Source: Actinoplanes sandaracinus (lineage in GTDB: Bacteria; Actinomycetota; Actinomycetes; Mycobacteriales; Micromonosporaceae). Taken from it: a stretch of DNA of 64,000 nt. The notes below the pieces were generated by a model. It was given only the letters and a program-made list of their open reading frames with translations. It was not told the DNA's origin and ran no database searches. This document shows, piece by piece, positions 42,175-51,001 of the stretch. The number at the start of each line of letters is the position of its first letter. The first letter of the stretch is position 1. The translations under genes and the position numbers were made by a program. The stretch covers positions 108,118 to 172,117 of the forward strand of contig NZ_JASCTH010000019.1 in the NCBI RefSeq assembly GCF_030009775.1. Direction: 5' to 3'.

Positions 42175-42648
42175 GTGACCACTGAGGACTGGACCGCCAC
42201 GCTGCCCCGGAAGCGGATGGGGGCGGGGGTGCTGCTCTCCGACGAAGAGGGCCGGGTGCTGCTGGTCGAGCCGACGTACAAGCCGTACTGGGAGGTTCCG
42301 GGCGGGTGCGTGGAAGCCGGCGAGTCGCCGCGGGCGGCGGCCGCCCGAGAGCTCGCGGAGGAACTGGGACTGTCCGTGCCGGTGGGACGGCTGCTGGTCA
42401 CCGACTGGGTTCCGGCGAGCGAGGGCCGTACCGAAGGATTGATGTTGATCTTTGATGGCGGTGTGCTCGCGGCCGGGCGTGCCGCGAGCATCCGGGTGCC
42501 CGCGGACGAGCTGCGCGGATGGGCGTGGTGCACCGAGGCGGAGGCCGGCGCGCGCCTGTCGCCGCTGCTGGCGCGGCGCGTCGCCGCGGCGGTGCGGGCC
42601 CGCTCCGACGACTCGTCGTGCTATCTGGAGGACGGGTACGCCGCCTGA
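42175..42648 (+). CDS. Nudix hydrolase
   Basis: A 157-residue Nudix protein. The Nudix box is GCVEAGES, then PRAAAARELAEELGL, an exact G-x5-E-x7-R-E-U-x-E-E-x-G-U. Upstream VEPTYKPYWEVPGG forms the substrate groove. It hydrolyses a nucleoside-diphosphate-linked compound; the specific substrate is unknown. Starts at GTG 42175 (VTTEDWTATLPRKR). Confidence 0.9.
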   Translation: MTTEDWTATLPRKRMGAGVLLSDEEGRVLLVEPTYKPYWEVPGGCVEAGESPRAAAARELAEELGLSVPVGRLLVTDWVPASEGRTEGLMLIFDGGVLAAGRAASIRVPADELRGWAWCTEAEAGARLSPLLARRVAAAVRARSDDSSCYLEDGYAA

Positions 42649-42661
42649 GGGCAGCCGAGCG

Positions 42662-43050
42662 TCAACGGGGCCCCGCGGCACTCTCGGACGATCCGTCAGC
42701 GGCGCGGTCCGCCGGTTGCCGCCACCGGCCTCGATGGACCACCTCGCCCTGGGGACGCCGTCGATCGCTCAGGTCGCGGGGAGGCTCCTGGCTGTATCCG
42801 ATGGAGATCGCTCCGATCGGGGTGAAGTGCGCGGGCACGCCGAACTCGCCACGGAACGAGTCGATCCGGTCCGCGGGAATGCCGAAGAAACAGGCTCCCA
42901 AACCGGCGTCGACCGCGGTCAGCAACATCAGCAGGGAGGCGAAACCCGTATCGATGTCCCAGTACGGCGGTCGACGATCTCCGGCGGCACAGGCCGGTCG
43001 GGATCGTAGGTGCGAACCATGCGGCGGCGGCGGACGACATCTTGGAAATC
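42662..43050 (-). pseudogene. Nitroreductase remnant with internal deletion
   Basis: From ATG 43050 the frame reads MDFQDVVRRRRMVRTYDPDR and PVPPEIVDR, a nitroreductase N-terminus. Then, in a shifted frame, the C-terminal half continues at PYWDIDTGFASLLMLLTAVD, AGLGACFFGIPADRIDSFRG and YSQEPPRDL, ending at 42662. About 80-100 residues between the halves are missing. This is a deletion with frameshift, so not functional. Confidence 0.8.
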
Positions 43051-43100
43051 CATCGTGGCAAGGTACACGCGTCGGCATGGTCATCGATGTCCCGGCGCGG

Positions 43101-44246
43101 TCACGCCGTCCCGGGCCCGACCGCGGCCGCGGCCTCCTCGACCTGGGCGAGGATGCTGTGGGCGCCACAGCCGGCAGCGGCGGCGCGAGCCTCGGTGATC
43201 ATGGCGTCGGCGTCGGCGTGGCGGCCCTCGGCGGCGGCGATGTAGATCAGTCCGACCAGGTTCGACGCGATGCCGGCGGCGAAGCCGGCCGATCGCCGCA
43301 GCGCGGTCGACTCCTCCAGCAGGGCGCGGGCGGACTCCGTGTGTCCGGCCCGGTGTTCGGCGATGCCGAGGTGGCGCAGCACGTAGGACGTCAGCAGGTC
43401 GTCGCCCGCGCCGGCGCTCAGCTCGCGGGCGCGCTCCAGGAGAGGCACGGCCGCGGTGTCGTCACCCAGCACGAACTGATGGTAGATGCCCAGCCAGCAC
43501 ACGGCCTCGGCCTCGCCCCGCACGTCGCCGGCCCGGCGATAGGACCGGGCGGCACGGTCGAGGAGTTCTGGCTCCTCGGCGTGGTCGCCGGTTCCGGTCT
43601 GGAAGCGGGCGTGCGCCATCTTGGCCCGGGCCAGGCTGACGTCGGCTTCGAGCGCGGCCAGGTCGCGTTCGGCGGCGTTCAGGGCGGAGGGGTCGCCGGC
43701 GAAGGCGGCCCGTTCGTACGCGACGGTGGCCTGCCGCACCGGATCCGCGGCCGCGGCCGCGGATGACGGCCGGGTGAGGTCCTTGCGCAGTTGCTGGGTG
43801 GTGACCTGGTAGCCGGAACTCCGGTACAGCTCGGTGGCCGTCTTGTTGGCCCCGAACACGTTGAGTTCGAGGGCCTTGGCCCCGTGCTCGCGGGCCGCCA
43901 CCTCGCCGGCCGCCAGCAGCGCCCGGCCCAGGCCCTGGCCGCGATGCCCGGCGACCACCTCGATGTCGTAGAGGAACGCGCAGTCGGGGACGCCGCGCGG
44001 ATGGGTGAGCCCGATCCAGAGCCGCCCGATCAGCCGCTCGCCGGTCTCGCCGATCAACATGAGGTGGCCCTGTGTGGCGAGTCCATCGGGCAGCAGGTCG
44101 GCGTCGCTCTTGCGAGCCCGGTCGTAGGCGCCCTCAGCGGGCCAGTTGCCAGCCTGCACCTGCTCCTGGGCATAGGCGATGGCCAATTCGTGCTGCCACT
44201 GATCGTATTCGGACTCGGTCATCGGGCGCACAGTCACCTCAGCCAT
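43101..44246 (-). CDS. GNAT acetyltransferase fused to TPR-like helices
   Basis: A 381-residue fusion. Residues 1-160 are a GNAT domain (VTVRPMTESEYDQWQHELAI; DIEVVAGHRGQGLGRALLAA; VFGANKTATELYRSSGYQVT). Residues 170-381 are TPR-like helices (ERAAFAGDPSALNAAERDLA; AEAVCWLGIYHQFVLGDDTA; LRHLGIAEHRAGHTESARAL; EGRHADADAMITEARAAAAG). The substrate is unknown, but a tandem TPR could recruit it. A clear ATG at 44246. Confidence 0.85.
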   Translation of the reverse strand: MAEVTVRPMTESEYDQWQHELAIAYAQEQVQAGNWPAEGAYDRARKSDADLLPDGLATQGHLMLIGETGERLIGRLWIGLTHPRGVPDCAFLYDIEVVAGHRGQGLGRALLAAGEVAAREHGAKALELNVFGANKTATELYRSSGYQVTTQQLRKDLTRPSSAAAAADPVRQATVAYERAAFAGDPSALNAAERDLAALEADVSLARAKMAHARFQTGTGDHAEEPELLDRAARSYRRAGDVRGEAEAVCWLGIYHQFVLGDDTAAVPLLERARELSAGAGDDLLTSYVLRHLGIAEHRAGHTESARALLEESTALRRSAGFAAGIASNLVGLIYIAAAEGRHADADAMITEARAAAAGCGAHSILAQVEEAAAAVGPGTA

Positions 44247-44368
44247 GAAAAGAGTTTAGGAGACCCGGTAGTGGAAGGCGGATCCCGTTCGACAAGGGGG
44301 TGTCAACGAACGAGAGAGGGGGACGGCATGGATGTACGGTGCTGGACCATGACGACGGGGGTGGCTCG

Positions 44369-44710
44369 ATGAAGTACCTGATGCTGGTCTGTGTCGATCC
44401 GGATTTCACGCCCGGCCCGGACGACGGCACGCCGGACGTGAACGACTGGGCCGGTGAGATGGACGGCAAGGGGATCCGGCTGATGGGTGACCGCACCCGG
44501 CCGGCGAGTGCCGCCACCACGGTCCGGGTGCGGAACCGGGAGGTGCTGGTGACCGACGGGCCGTACATCGAGACCAAGGATGTGATCGCCGGTTTCGACG
44601 TGCTGGAGTGCGAGGACCTCGACCAGGCGATCGAGGTCGCCTCCCGGCACCCGATGGCCTGGACCGGAGTGATCGAGTTGCGGCCGGTGTGGCCGTGGGG
44701 CGTTGAATAG
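44369..44710 (+). CDS. DGPF/YCII-family protein
   Basis: A 113-residue YCII-related protein. MKYLMLVCVDPDFTPGPDD and the signature TDGPYIETKDVIAGFDVLEC (D-G-P-[FY]) are seen. DGPF proteins are encoded next to ECF42 sigma factors, as here: its 3' end overlaps the sigma start by 8 bases. The biochemical role is not settled. ATG 44369 follows gggggtggc. Confidence 0.88.
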   Translation: MKYLMLVCVDPDFTPGPDDGTPDVNDWAGEMDGKGIRLMGDRTRPASAATTVRVRNREVLVTDGPYIETKDVIAGFDVLECEDLDQAIEVASRHPMAWTGVIELRPVWPWGVE

Positions 44711-45938
44711 GCAGCTGGCCGAGGCCTACGCCGACGGGTGGAGCCGGATCGTCGCCACGATGGTCCGGCTCACCGGCGACTGGAGCCTGGCCGAGGACTG
44801 CACACAGGAGGCGTTCGCCGAGGCCTTGCGGGTGTGGCCGGCGGGCGGCGTACCCGATCAGCCTCTGGCGTGGCTGACGACGGCGGCGCGCCGCCGCGCG
44901 ATCGACCGGCTGCGCCGCGCCGGGATGGAGAGGGCGAAGCTGCGGGAGGTCGCCATGGAACCGGTGCCGCCGCCGTACGTGACCGACAGCGACATCCCGG
45001 ACGATCGACTGGAACTGATGTTCACCTGCTGTCATCCGGCGCTGAGCACGGAGGCCCAGGTGGCTCTGACGCTACGGAGCGTGGGCGGGATGAGCACGGC
45101 CGAGATCGCGCGGGCGTTCCTGGTGTCGGAGAAGACGATGGGGCAACGGCTGTTCCGGGCCAAGCAGCGGATCAGGCATGCGGGCATCCCGTTCCGGGTG
45201 CCGCCGCCGCATCTGCTGCCGGAGCGGCTGTCGGCCGTGCTGCACGTGCTCTACCTGCTGTTCAACGAGGGCTACTCGGGGCAGGGCCGGCTGTGCGAGG
45301 AGGCTCTGCGGATCACCCGGGTGCTGGCGGATCTGATGCCGGACGAGCCGGAGGCGCTGGGCCTGCTGGCGCTGATGCTGGTGCAGGACGCCCGCCGGGC
45401 CTCCCGCATCGGCGCCGGCGGCGCTCTGGTCTCCCTGCAGGACCAGGACCGTTCGCGGTGGGACCGGGCCCGGATCGCCGAGGGCGCCGCGCTCTGTGAA
45501 CGGGCGCTGCGTCAGGGCCGGGCCGGGCCGTTGCAGTTGCAGGCGGCCATCGCGGTCTGTCACGCGACCGCGGACGGTCTGGACGACACCGACTGGCCGC
45601 AGATCGTCGGGCTCTACACGCATCTTCAGAAGGTCGCGCCGAGCCCGGTCGTGGACCTGAACCGGGCGGTCGCGGTCGCCATGGCGTCCGGGCCCCAGGA
45701 AGGGCTGGCGCTGGTCGGGGCGATCGACGGCCTCGACGGTCACCACCTGCTGCACGCCACCCGCGCCGATCTGCTGCGCCGGGCCGGACGGCACGCCGAG
45801 GCGGCGGAGGGTTACCGCCGCGCGCTCGAGCTGGCGCCGACCGAGGCCGAGAGGCGTTTGCTCAGCGACCGGCTAGCAGCCTCTCAGCGAACCGGGCCTC
45901 GAACCGGGCCGCCCAGCGGGCCACCGCCGGCAGGGTGA
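44703..45938 (+). CDS. ECF42-type sigma factor with TPR-like C-terminal extension
   Basis: A 411-residue sigma factor. Region 2 is about 5-75 (IVATMVRLTGDWSLAEDCTQ, EAFAEALRVWP), region 4 about 110-165 (TEAQVALTLRSVGGMSTAEI, FLVSEKTMGQRLFRAKQRIR). The long C-terminal part (about 180-400) is helical with EALRITRVLADLMPDEPEAL, LNRAVAVAMASGPQEGLALV and LRRAGRHAEAAEGYRRALEL. This is the ECF42 group architecture; the extension is needed for its activity in studied cases. No anti-sigma factor. The start is a TTG (44703) within the DGPF gene's end. Its 3' end overlaps the next (minus) gene by 77 bases. Confidence 0.9.
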   Translation: MNRQLAEAYADGWSRIVATMVRLTGDWSLAEDCTQEAFAEALRVWPAGGVPDQPLAWLTTAARRRAIDRLRRAGMERAKLREVAMEPVPPPYVTDSDIPDDRLELMFTCCHPALSTEAQVALTLRSVGGMSTAEIARAFLVSEKTMGQRLFRAKQRIRHAGIPFRVPPPHLLPERLSAVLHVLYLLFNEGYSGQGRLCEEALRITRVLADLMPDEPEALGLLALMLVQDARRASRIGAGGALVSLQDQDRSRWDRARIAEGAALCERALRQGRAGPLQLQAAIAVCHATADGLDDTDWPQIVGLYTHLQKVAPSPVVDLNRAVAVAMASGPQEGLALVGAIDGLDGHHLLHATRADLLRRAGRHAEAAEGYRRALELAPTEAERRLLSDRLAASQRTGPRTGPPSGPPPAG

Positions 45939-46509
45939 GCGCGAACGGGACGGCCAGAAGCAGATAGAAGGTGACGTTCGTCAGGTAGCCGTCGCCGAGG
46001 CCGAGGATCTCGGGCAGTTCGTCGTCGCCCGGGCCGTTCGGCAGCGACCAGCCCCACAGCACCCAGCTCAGGCCACCGACGACGGCGGCCCACCAGCTCG
46101 CGACCAGCGAGAACGAGAGCGTGTTCGGGATCAGGCGCAGGGTGGCGTGTGCCAGGTCGCGCCAGGTCTGCGCGTCGGCAAGCACCGCGAGAACGCGGGC
46201 GGGAAGGGTGGAGGCGCTTGCCCCGCGGTAGGCCGGGGCGGGGATCTCGTGGCCGAGGACCGCGGCGATCCGCTCGCGCTCGGCCGCGGCGAACCCGCGG
46301 GCCTGCATCAGAGCGAACATCATGAGGGGTACGCCCACCCAGAGCACCGCGAGGCCGAGCCCGACGGCCAGCCCGGTGGCGCAGACCAGCGCCGCCGCGA
46401 GGCCGAGCGGAAGCCCGGTCAGAACGTAACGGGTGTCGGCGGCGAGCCGGGGCAGGATGCGGGCGACCGGCGCGGGAGTCAGCACCGGATCGAGCTGCGT
46501 CGTCGTCAT
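45862..46509 (-). CDS. Putative sensor-domain membrane protein without kinase
   Basis: A 215-residue protein matching the N-terminal four-helix 'sensor' domain of actinobacterial histidine kinases: YVLTGLPLGLAAALVCATGL, AVGLGLAVLWVGVPLMMFAL, LSFSLVASWWAAVVGGLSWV, TNVTFYLLLAVPFALTLPAV. No histidine kinase domain follows, and it is a stand-alone orphan. Its 3' end overlaps that of the ECF42 gene tail-to-tail, so transcripts are antisense to each other there. Confidence 0.82.
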   Translation of the reverse strand: MTTTQLDPVLTPAPVARILPRLAADTRYVLTGLPLGLAAALVCATGLAVGLGLAVLWVGVPLMMFALMQARGFAAAERERIAAVLGHEIPAPAYRGASASTLPARVLAVLADAQTWRDLAHATLRLIPNTLSFSLVASWWAAVVGGLSWVLWGWSLPNGPGDDELPEILGLGDGYLTNVTFYLLLAVPFALTLPAVARWAARFEARFAERLLAGR

Positions 46510-46615
46510 GCCCTGAACGCTAAAGGCCTGCCGCTCGGTTGTGGATGTGGCGAGCCCGCCTATCGAGGGTAGTGCCAGCCCTACCCCTGGCGAGAGATTC
46601 GGCCCGTGGGCCGGA

Positions 46616-47293
46616 TCACGGGTATCCGGTGCTGCACCAGCCCATGCCGCAGGCCAGGAGCACCATGACGACGAAGACGCCGAGCAGTCTGAGCACGAAC
46701 CGCCGGCCGTCCATCGCGGGCCGCTCCGGGGGCTCCGGTGGCGCGGTCGGCAGTTCGAGGTCCGGGTCGAACCACTCGGCGGCCCCGGCGAAGTCGGCCG
46801 GCGGGTCGGCCGGGATCCGCCCGGCCGGTTTCATCGAGAGCTCGACCTCGCCGACCGTCACCACGTGCGCGGCGATGCCCCGGCCGGTGAGGGCGTCGAG
46901 GGCGAGAGTGGTGTGGTTCTCCGCGTCGGGGCTGGAGCCGGTCACCACCACGGCCGGGGCGGCCAGTGCCACGGCGAGGTCGACGAGCGTCCAGCCGTCC
47001 CGGCCGACCGGCACCAGCAGCCCGGCGTCCGTGGAGATGAGCACGAGGTCGTATGCCCGGACCATCGCCCCGATGAGGCTCCTCGCCCGTTCCAGGCCGA
47101 TCTGCCCGGCGTCGGCCAGGTGCAGCGTCCCGGCGGGCCGGCCCGCCGGCGGATCGCCGGGACCCACGGTCACCACCGCCACCAGCCCGTCCGGGACTGC
47201 GGCGGCAAGCGCTCCCGCCGCGATCCGCCAGTCGACGCCGGTCGAAGTCGCCACGATCATCCAGGGCCCGCGGCCAGGCCATCCCCGTTCCAC
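46616..47293 (-). CDS. BioD-like protein with lost P-loop and C-terminal membrane anchor
   Basis: About 225 residues. The middle (DAGLLVPVGRDGWTLVDLAV, ALAAPAVVVTGSSPDAENHT, TLALDALTGRGIAAHVV) closely follows dethiobiotin synthetase (BioD). But the P-loop, G-T-x-T-G-V-G-K-T in BioD, reads ATSTGVDWR, so the ATP-binding Lys is gone. A C-terminal helix (VLRLLGVFVVMVLLACGMGW) should anchor it in the membrane. It is probably a non-catalytic paralogue. Start may be GTG 47293 or ATG 47260, the latter matching the BioD N-terminus. Confidence 0.7.
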   Translation of the reverse strand: MERGWPGRGPWMIVATSTGVDWRIAAGALAAAVPDGLVAVVTVGPGDPPAGRPAGTLHLADAGQIGLERARSLIGAMVRAYDLVLISTDAGLLVPVGRDGWTLVDLAVALAAPAVVVTGSSPDAENHTTLALDALTGRGIAAHVVTVGEVELSMKPAGRIPADPPADFAGAAEWFDPDLELPTAPPEPPERPAMDGRRFVLRLLGVFVVMVLLACGMGWCSTGYP

Positions 47294-47330
47294 TCGGACA
47301 CTTTAGACAATCCGGCAGGGGCTTGGCGGG

Positions 47331-48323
47331 TCAACCGGCCGGTGCCTGGCGGGTCAACCCGCCGGTGCTCGGCAGCTCCGCGTCGTCGTCCGGGGTATCC
47401 GCGGTGACGGTCGGCGGCGCCGGCGGCTCGGCCGGGATCGCCGCGATCCCGGCCAGGATGAGCACGCCGCCGGCCATCTGCAGCGGGGTGAGCCGCTCCC
47501 CCACCACGATCCAGGCGAAGATCGAGGCGAACACCACCTCGAGCAGCCCCACGAACGACGCGAGTCGCGAGCCCAGCCGCCCGGAACCGAAGATCCCCGC
47601 CGCGTACGCCACCGCGGTCCCGAAGACCGCGACCACCGTCAGCGGCACCCACCACGGCACGACCGCGCCGAGCAGCGGCACCGTCCCGAATCGCGCCTCC
47701 ATGGGCACGACGCCGGCGGCCCCGGCGAGGCCGAGAACCAGACCGCCCAGGAGCAGCCCGGTCCCGGCCAGTGCCACCGGCGGCAGCCCGTCGGAGGGGC
47801 GCCCGGCCACCAGGAAGTAGACCGCGCAGCCGATCGCGGCCCCGAACGCCAGGACGACACCGACCGGGTCGACGGCCTCCAGCGCGCCGGGCCCGATCAC
47901 CAGCACCAGCCCGCCGACCGCAAGCACCGACCCGAGCAGAACGGCCGGCCGGGGAAGGCGCCGGGTGGTGACCGCGAACCAGATCACCAGCAGCAACGGC
48001 GCCAGGAACTCGATGAGCAGCGCGGTCGACACCGGGACGCGCCGGATCGCCGCGAAGTAGGTGAGCTGCGTGAACGCCACCGCGATCAGGCCCATGCCGA
48101 GCAGCCGCCAGCGGCCTCGCCACAGCGCGTCCCAGCGGCCCCACAGCGAGATCACCACGAACGGCAGCAGCAGGAGGCCGCCGGCGAGGGCGCGCACGGT
48201 GACCGCGGCGCCCGGCGACCAGCCGGCCTCCAGGAGCGGTTTGACGAAGGCCCCGGAGGTGGCGAAGGTGGCGGCCGAGGTGACGGCGGCGGCGAGCCCG
48301 ATGGACTGCGGTGGCAACTTCAC
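47331..48323 (-). CDS. EamA/DMT-family transporter
   Basis: A 330-residue permease with ten predicted TM helices in two EamA repeats (GLAAAVTSAATFATSGAFVK to VLAVGGLVLVIGPG; then GVVLAFGAAIGCAVYFLVAG to MAGGVLILAGIAAIP). The substrate is likely a metabolite exported by drug/metabolite transporters. The start is GTG 48323. It is divergent from the CGNR regulator, with only 69 bases between, so the regulator may control it. Confidence 0.88.
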   Translation of the reverse strand: MKLPPQSIGLAAAVTSAATFATSGAFVKPLLEAGWSPGAAVTVRALAGGLLLLPFVVISLWGRWDALWRGRWRLLGMGLIAVAFTQLTYFAAIRRVPVSTALLIEFLAPLLLVIWFAVTTRRLPRPAVLLGSVLAVGGLVLVIGPGALEAVDPVGVVLAFGAAIGCAVYFLVAGRPSDGLPPVALAGTGLLLGGLVLGLAGAAGVVPMEARFGTVPLLGAVVPWWVPLTVVAVFGTAVAYAAGIFGSGRLGSRLASFVGLLEVVFASIFAWIVVGERLTPLQMAGGVLILAGIAAIPAEPPAPPTVTADTPDDDAELPSTGGLTRQAPAG

Positions 48324-48392
48324 AACATCCTCCGGTCATGGGCTAATCTTCTTATACCCCTGACGCTAGGCCGCCCCGGATAAGGAGTCAAA

Positions 48393-48947
48393 TTGCTTTT
48401 TGCCCCTGACACCGAGGAGGCTTTGGACTTCGTCGTGGCCCTCGCCAACACGGCGCCCGGCGCCTCCCGCACCGGCGACGACGAACTCACCACCATCGCC
48501 GACCTCACCGAACTGCTCAGCCGCTACGTCTTCACCGGGCGCATCGACCACGACGACGCCGAAGTGGAGGCGATCCGGCAGACCCGCACCCTGCTGCGCG
48601 AGGTCTGGACCCTCGACCGCGACGACGCCGTCCACGCCGTCAACCGCATGCTGCGCGAGGCTCGGGCGCTGCCCTATCTGACCCGCCACGACGACTCCGA
48701 CTGGCACATGCACGCCACCGACCCCGGCGCGCCGCTCGCCGAGCGCGTCCGCGTCGAGGCGGCCCTGGCACTGATCGACGTCATCCGGATGAACGAAACC
48801 GGCCGTCTGCGCGTCTGCGGCGCCGACGACTGCACCGGCCTCTTCATCGACCTCTCCCGCAACGGCTCCAAACGCTTCTGCTCGGTCCGCTGCGGCAACC
48901 GCGTCAACATGACCGCTTTCCGCGCTCGGCGCGCCCATCACGACTGA
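48393..48947 (+). CDS. CGNR zinc-finger transcriptional regulator
   Basis: A 184-residue ABATE/CGNR protein. An N-terminal domain (LLFAPDTEEALDFVVALANT, DELTTIADLTELLSRYVFTG) is followed by a C-terminal zinc finger with RVCGADDCTGLFIDLSRNGS and KRFCSVRCGNRVNMTAFRAR, holding the C-x-x-x-x-C...C-x-x-x-C ligands and the CGNR signature. Starts at TTG 48393. It is divergent from the EamA transporter gene and probably controls it. Confidence 0.88.
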   Translation: MLFAPDTEEALDFVVALANTAPGASRTGDDELTTIADLTELLSRYVFTGRIDHDDAEVEAIRQTRTLLREVWTLDRDDAVHAVNRMLREARALPYLTRHDDSDWHMHATDPGAPLAERVRVEAALALIDVIRMNETGRLRVCGADDCTGLFIDLSRNGSKRFCSVRCGNRVNMTAFRARRAHHD

Positions 48948-49133
48948 TGTCGTACGCCCGGCAAGGGCCCTGTTCCCTACCCCGCGAGGCGCGGCCCACC
49001 TCCAGGCCGCGGCGCGGCCATCGGGCTGATGCGGTCCCTTACGGTCAAGGACACGTTCCGATCGGATCGGACCGCTGCGATCGGGCGCGGGACGGGCGCC
49101 GACGGGCAGAGTCGACGGCGTAAGGAGGCCCCG

Positions 49134-50003
49134 ATGATCTCGGCACTGAACCGGCTGGTCGACCACGTGGAGAAGCACCTCACCGAGGAACTCGCCCTCG
49201 ACCGTCTGGCAGGCGACCTCGGCACCACCGAGTACCACCTGCGCCGGATGTTCTCGTCGCTGGCCGGCATGCCGCTGTCGGAGTACGTGCGCCGCCGCCG
49301 CATGACAGTCGCCGCCACGGACGTGGTCAGCGGCGGCGACGACCTGCTGTCGATCGCGGTCCGCCACGGGTACGGCTCGACCGAGGCGTTCGGCCGGGCG
49401 TTCCGGGCGGTGCACGGCGCCACTCCGGGTGAGGCACGCCGGGACGGTGGCCCCCTTCGCACACAACCGCAGCTCAGGTTCCGCCTGACCGTCGAAGGGA
49501 GCACTCCCATGGACACCCGCGTCATCGACCGCCCCGCGTTCCGCCTGGTCGGCCACGCCGCCCGCGTCCCGTTGATCCACGAGGGCGTCAACCCGCACAT
49601 CCAGCGGCACATCTCCTCGCTGCCGCCGGAGGAGCACGTGCGCCTGAAGTCGCTGAGCAACACCGACCCAAGCGGCATCCTCCAGGTCAGCGACGACCTG
49701 GAGGAGGACCGCGCGGAAGGCAGCGAGCTCACCTACCTGCACGGTGTGGCTGTCACCGCCGACACCACGCCGCCCGGCGACCTCGACGCCATCGAGGTCC
49801 CGGCCGGAGCCTGGGCGGTGTTCCGCACGTCCGGAGCCTTCCCGGCCGCCCTGCAGCAGACCTGGGCCGCCACCGCCACCGAGTGGTTCCCGTCGAACCG
49901 CTGGCGAATGCGCCCGGGTCCGTCGATCGTCGCGATCCTCGAGTTCGCCGAGGACTTCAGCACCGCCACCACCGACCTCTGGCTGCCGGTGGAAGCGGCA
50001 TGA
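49134..50003 (+). CDS. AraC-type regulator with GyrI-like effector domain
   Basis: A 289-residue protein. An N-terminal AraC double HTH (LALDRLAGDLGTTEYHLRRM; LLSIAVRHGYGSTEAFGRAF) is followed from about residue 115 by a GyrI-like/effector-binding domain (VEGSTPMDTRVIDRPAFRLV; DLDAIEVPAGAWAVFRTSGA; VAILEFAEDF). This is the Rob/TipA-like arrangement for sensing small lipophilic ligands. An aaggagg Shine-Dalgarno fixes ATG 49134. Confidence 0.9.
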   Translation: MISALNRLVDHVEKHLTEELALDRLAGDLGTTEYHLRRMFSSLAGMPLSEYVRRRRMTVAATDVVSGGDDLLSIAVRHGYGSTEAFGRAFRAVHGATPGEARRDGGPLRTQPQLRFRLTVEGSTPMDTRVIDRPAFRLVGHAARVPLIHEGVNPHIQRHISSLPPEEHVRLKSLSNTDPSGILQVSDDLEEDRAEGSELTYLHGVAVTADTTPPGDLDAIEVPAGAWAVFRTSGAFPAALQQTWAATATEWFPSNRWRMRPGPSIVAILEFAEDFSTATTDLWLPVEAA

Positions 50004-50177
50004 CCGGCCGCGGGGGAATGCGACACGACTACCTCGCCGCTTTCCCCCGCGGCACCTTTCACCGCGGCACGGCCGGTCGGCGGCGACCGCGCGGATGACG
50101 GGTCAAGGCGAACAAGTCAGATTCCCCTCGTCCTGACGGGCGTACCACATGTCCACGGTGATCGATACGATGACGGG

Positions 50178-50981
50178 ATGGTGTGTCCGACCTGCGGCTT
50201 GGACAACGACCCGCGAAGCCTCCACTGCGCCCGGTGCAACGCTACGCTGGCCGCGGCGCCCACATATCCGGCGCCACCGGCGACGCCCGGCTATCCCACG
50301 CCGCCGCCCGGCATCCCGCGGCGGAACAATCTGCCTCTGATCATCGGCGCCGCGGTGCTGGTCCTGCTCACCGCGATCGGCGCGCTCGTCTACACGAGAA
50401 CATCCGGCGAACCGGCCGGGCCACCCGCGCAGACCCAGGCGGCTCCGGCCCCGACCGCCACCACGGTGACCACCGAGCCCGAGCCAACAGCCACCACGGC
50501 GACCGCCACCGCGGCCACCGCCACTGCCACGGCGGGAGATCCGCGCGAGCAGGCGGCGGCCATCGACGCGGTGCTGTCCCAGAGCGTCAAGAGCCGGCGC
50601 AAGCTCAACGAGGCGATCCAGCGGATCAGCGACTGCGACGACCTCGGCGCCGCGGTCACCGACATCACCGCCGTCGGCGCCGAGCGCCAGTCGCAGATGG
50701 ACACCGTCCGCAACGCCGACCTGAGCGCACTGCCCACCGGCGAGACGCTGCGGTCCGGCCTGATCAGCGCGCTTCAGCACGCCTGGGAGGCCGACCAGGG
50801 CTTCCTGCGGTGGGCGGAGCCGACCCTGACTGGCGGTTGCGGTGCGGCGAACGACGCGGGGTACGACCGTGGCCGCGCCGCCTCCACCGACGCCGGCGCC
50901 GCGAAACGCGCTTTCCTGACCGACTGGAACCCGGTCGCCCGGGCCAACGGCCTGAGCACCCGGTCCGCCGACGACATCTGA
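50178..50981 (+). CDS. Zinc-ribbon protein with TM and extracytoplasmic domain
   Basis: A 267-residue protein. An N-terminal zinc ribbon (MVCPTCGLDNDPRSLHCARC, C-x2-C...C-x2-C) is cytoplasmic. A Pro-rich link, one TM (LPLIIGAAVLVLLTAIGALV), a Thr/Ala low-complexity stretch (TATTATATAATATATAG) and an external helical domain (AAAIDAVLSQSVKSRRKLNE, GAAVTDITAVGAERQSQMDT, LQHAWEADQGFLRWAEPTLT) follow. Function unknown. It precedes the amyloid-motif gene pair but on the opposite strand. Confidence 0.8.
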   Translation: MVCPTCGLDNDPRSLHCARCNATLAAAPTYPAPPATPGYPTPPPGIPRRNNLPLIIGAAVLVLLTAIGALVYTRTSGEPAGPPAQTQAAPAPTATTVTTEPEPTATTATATAATATATAGDPREQAAAIDAVLSQSVKSRRKLNEAIQRISDCDDLGAAVTDITAVGAERQSQMDTVRNADLSALPTGETLRSGLISALQHAWEADQGFLRWAEPTLTGGCGAANDAGYDRGRAASTDAGAAKRAFLTDWNPVARANGLSTRSADDI

Positions 50982-51001
50982 GAGCCGGCGACGGCCGGCG
51001 C

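Noticed and set aside
48960..49020. Family of ctaccccgcga-containing repeats (also near 6451 and 17107)
   Set aside because: Only short and partial similarity by eye; not enough to call an interspersed repeat without a genome-wide search.
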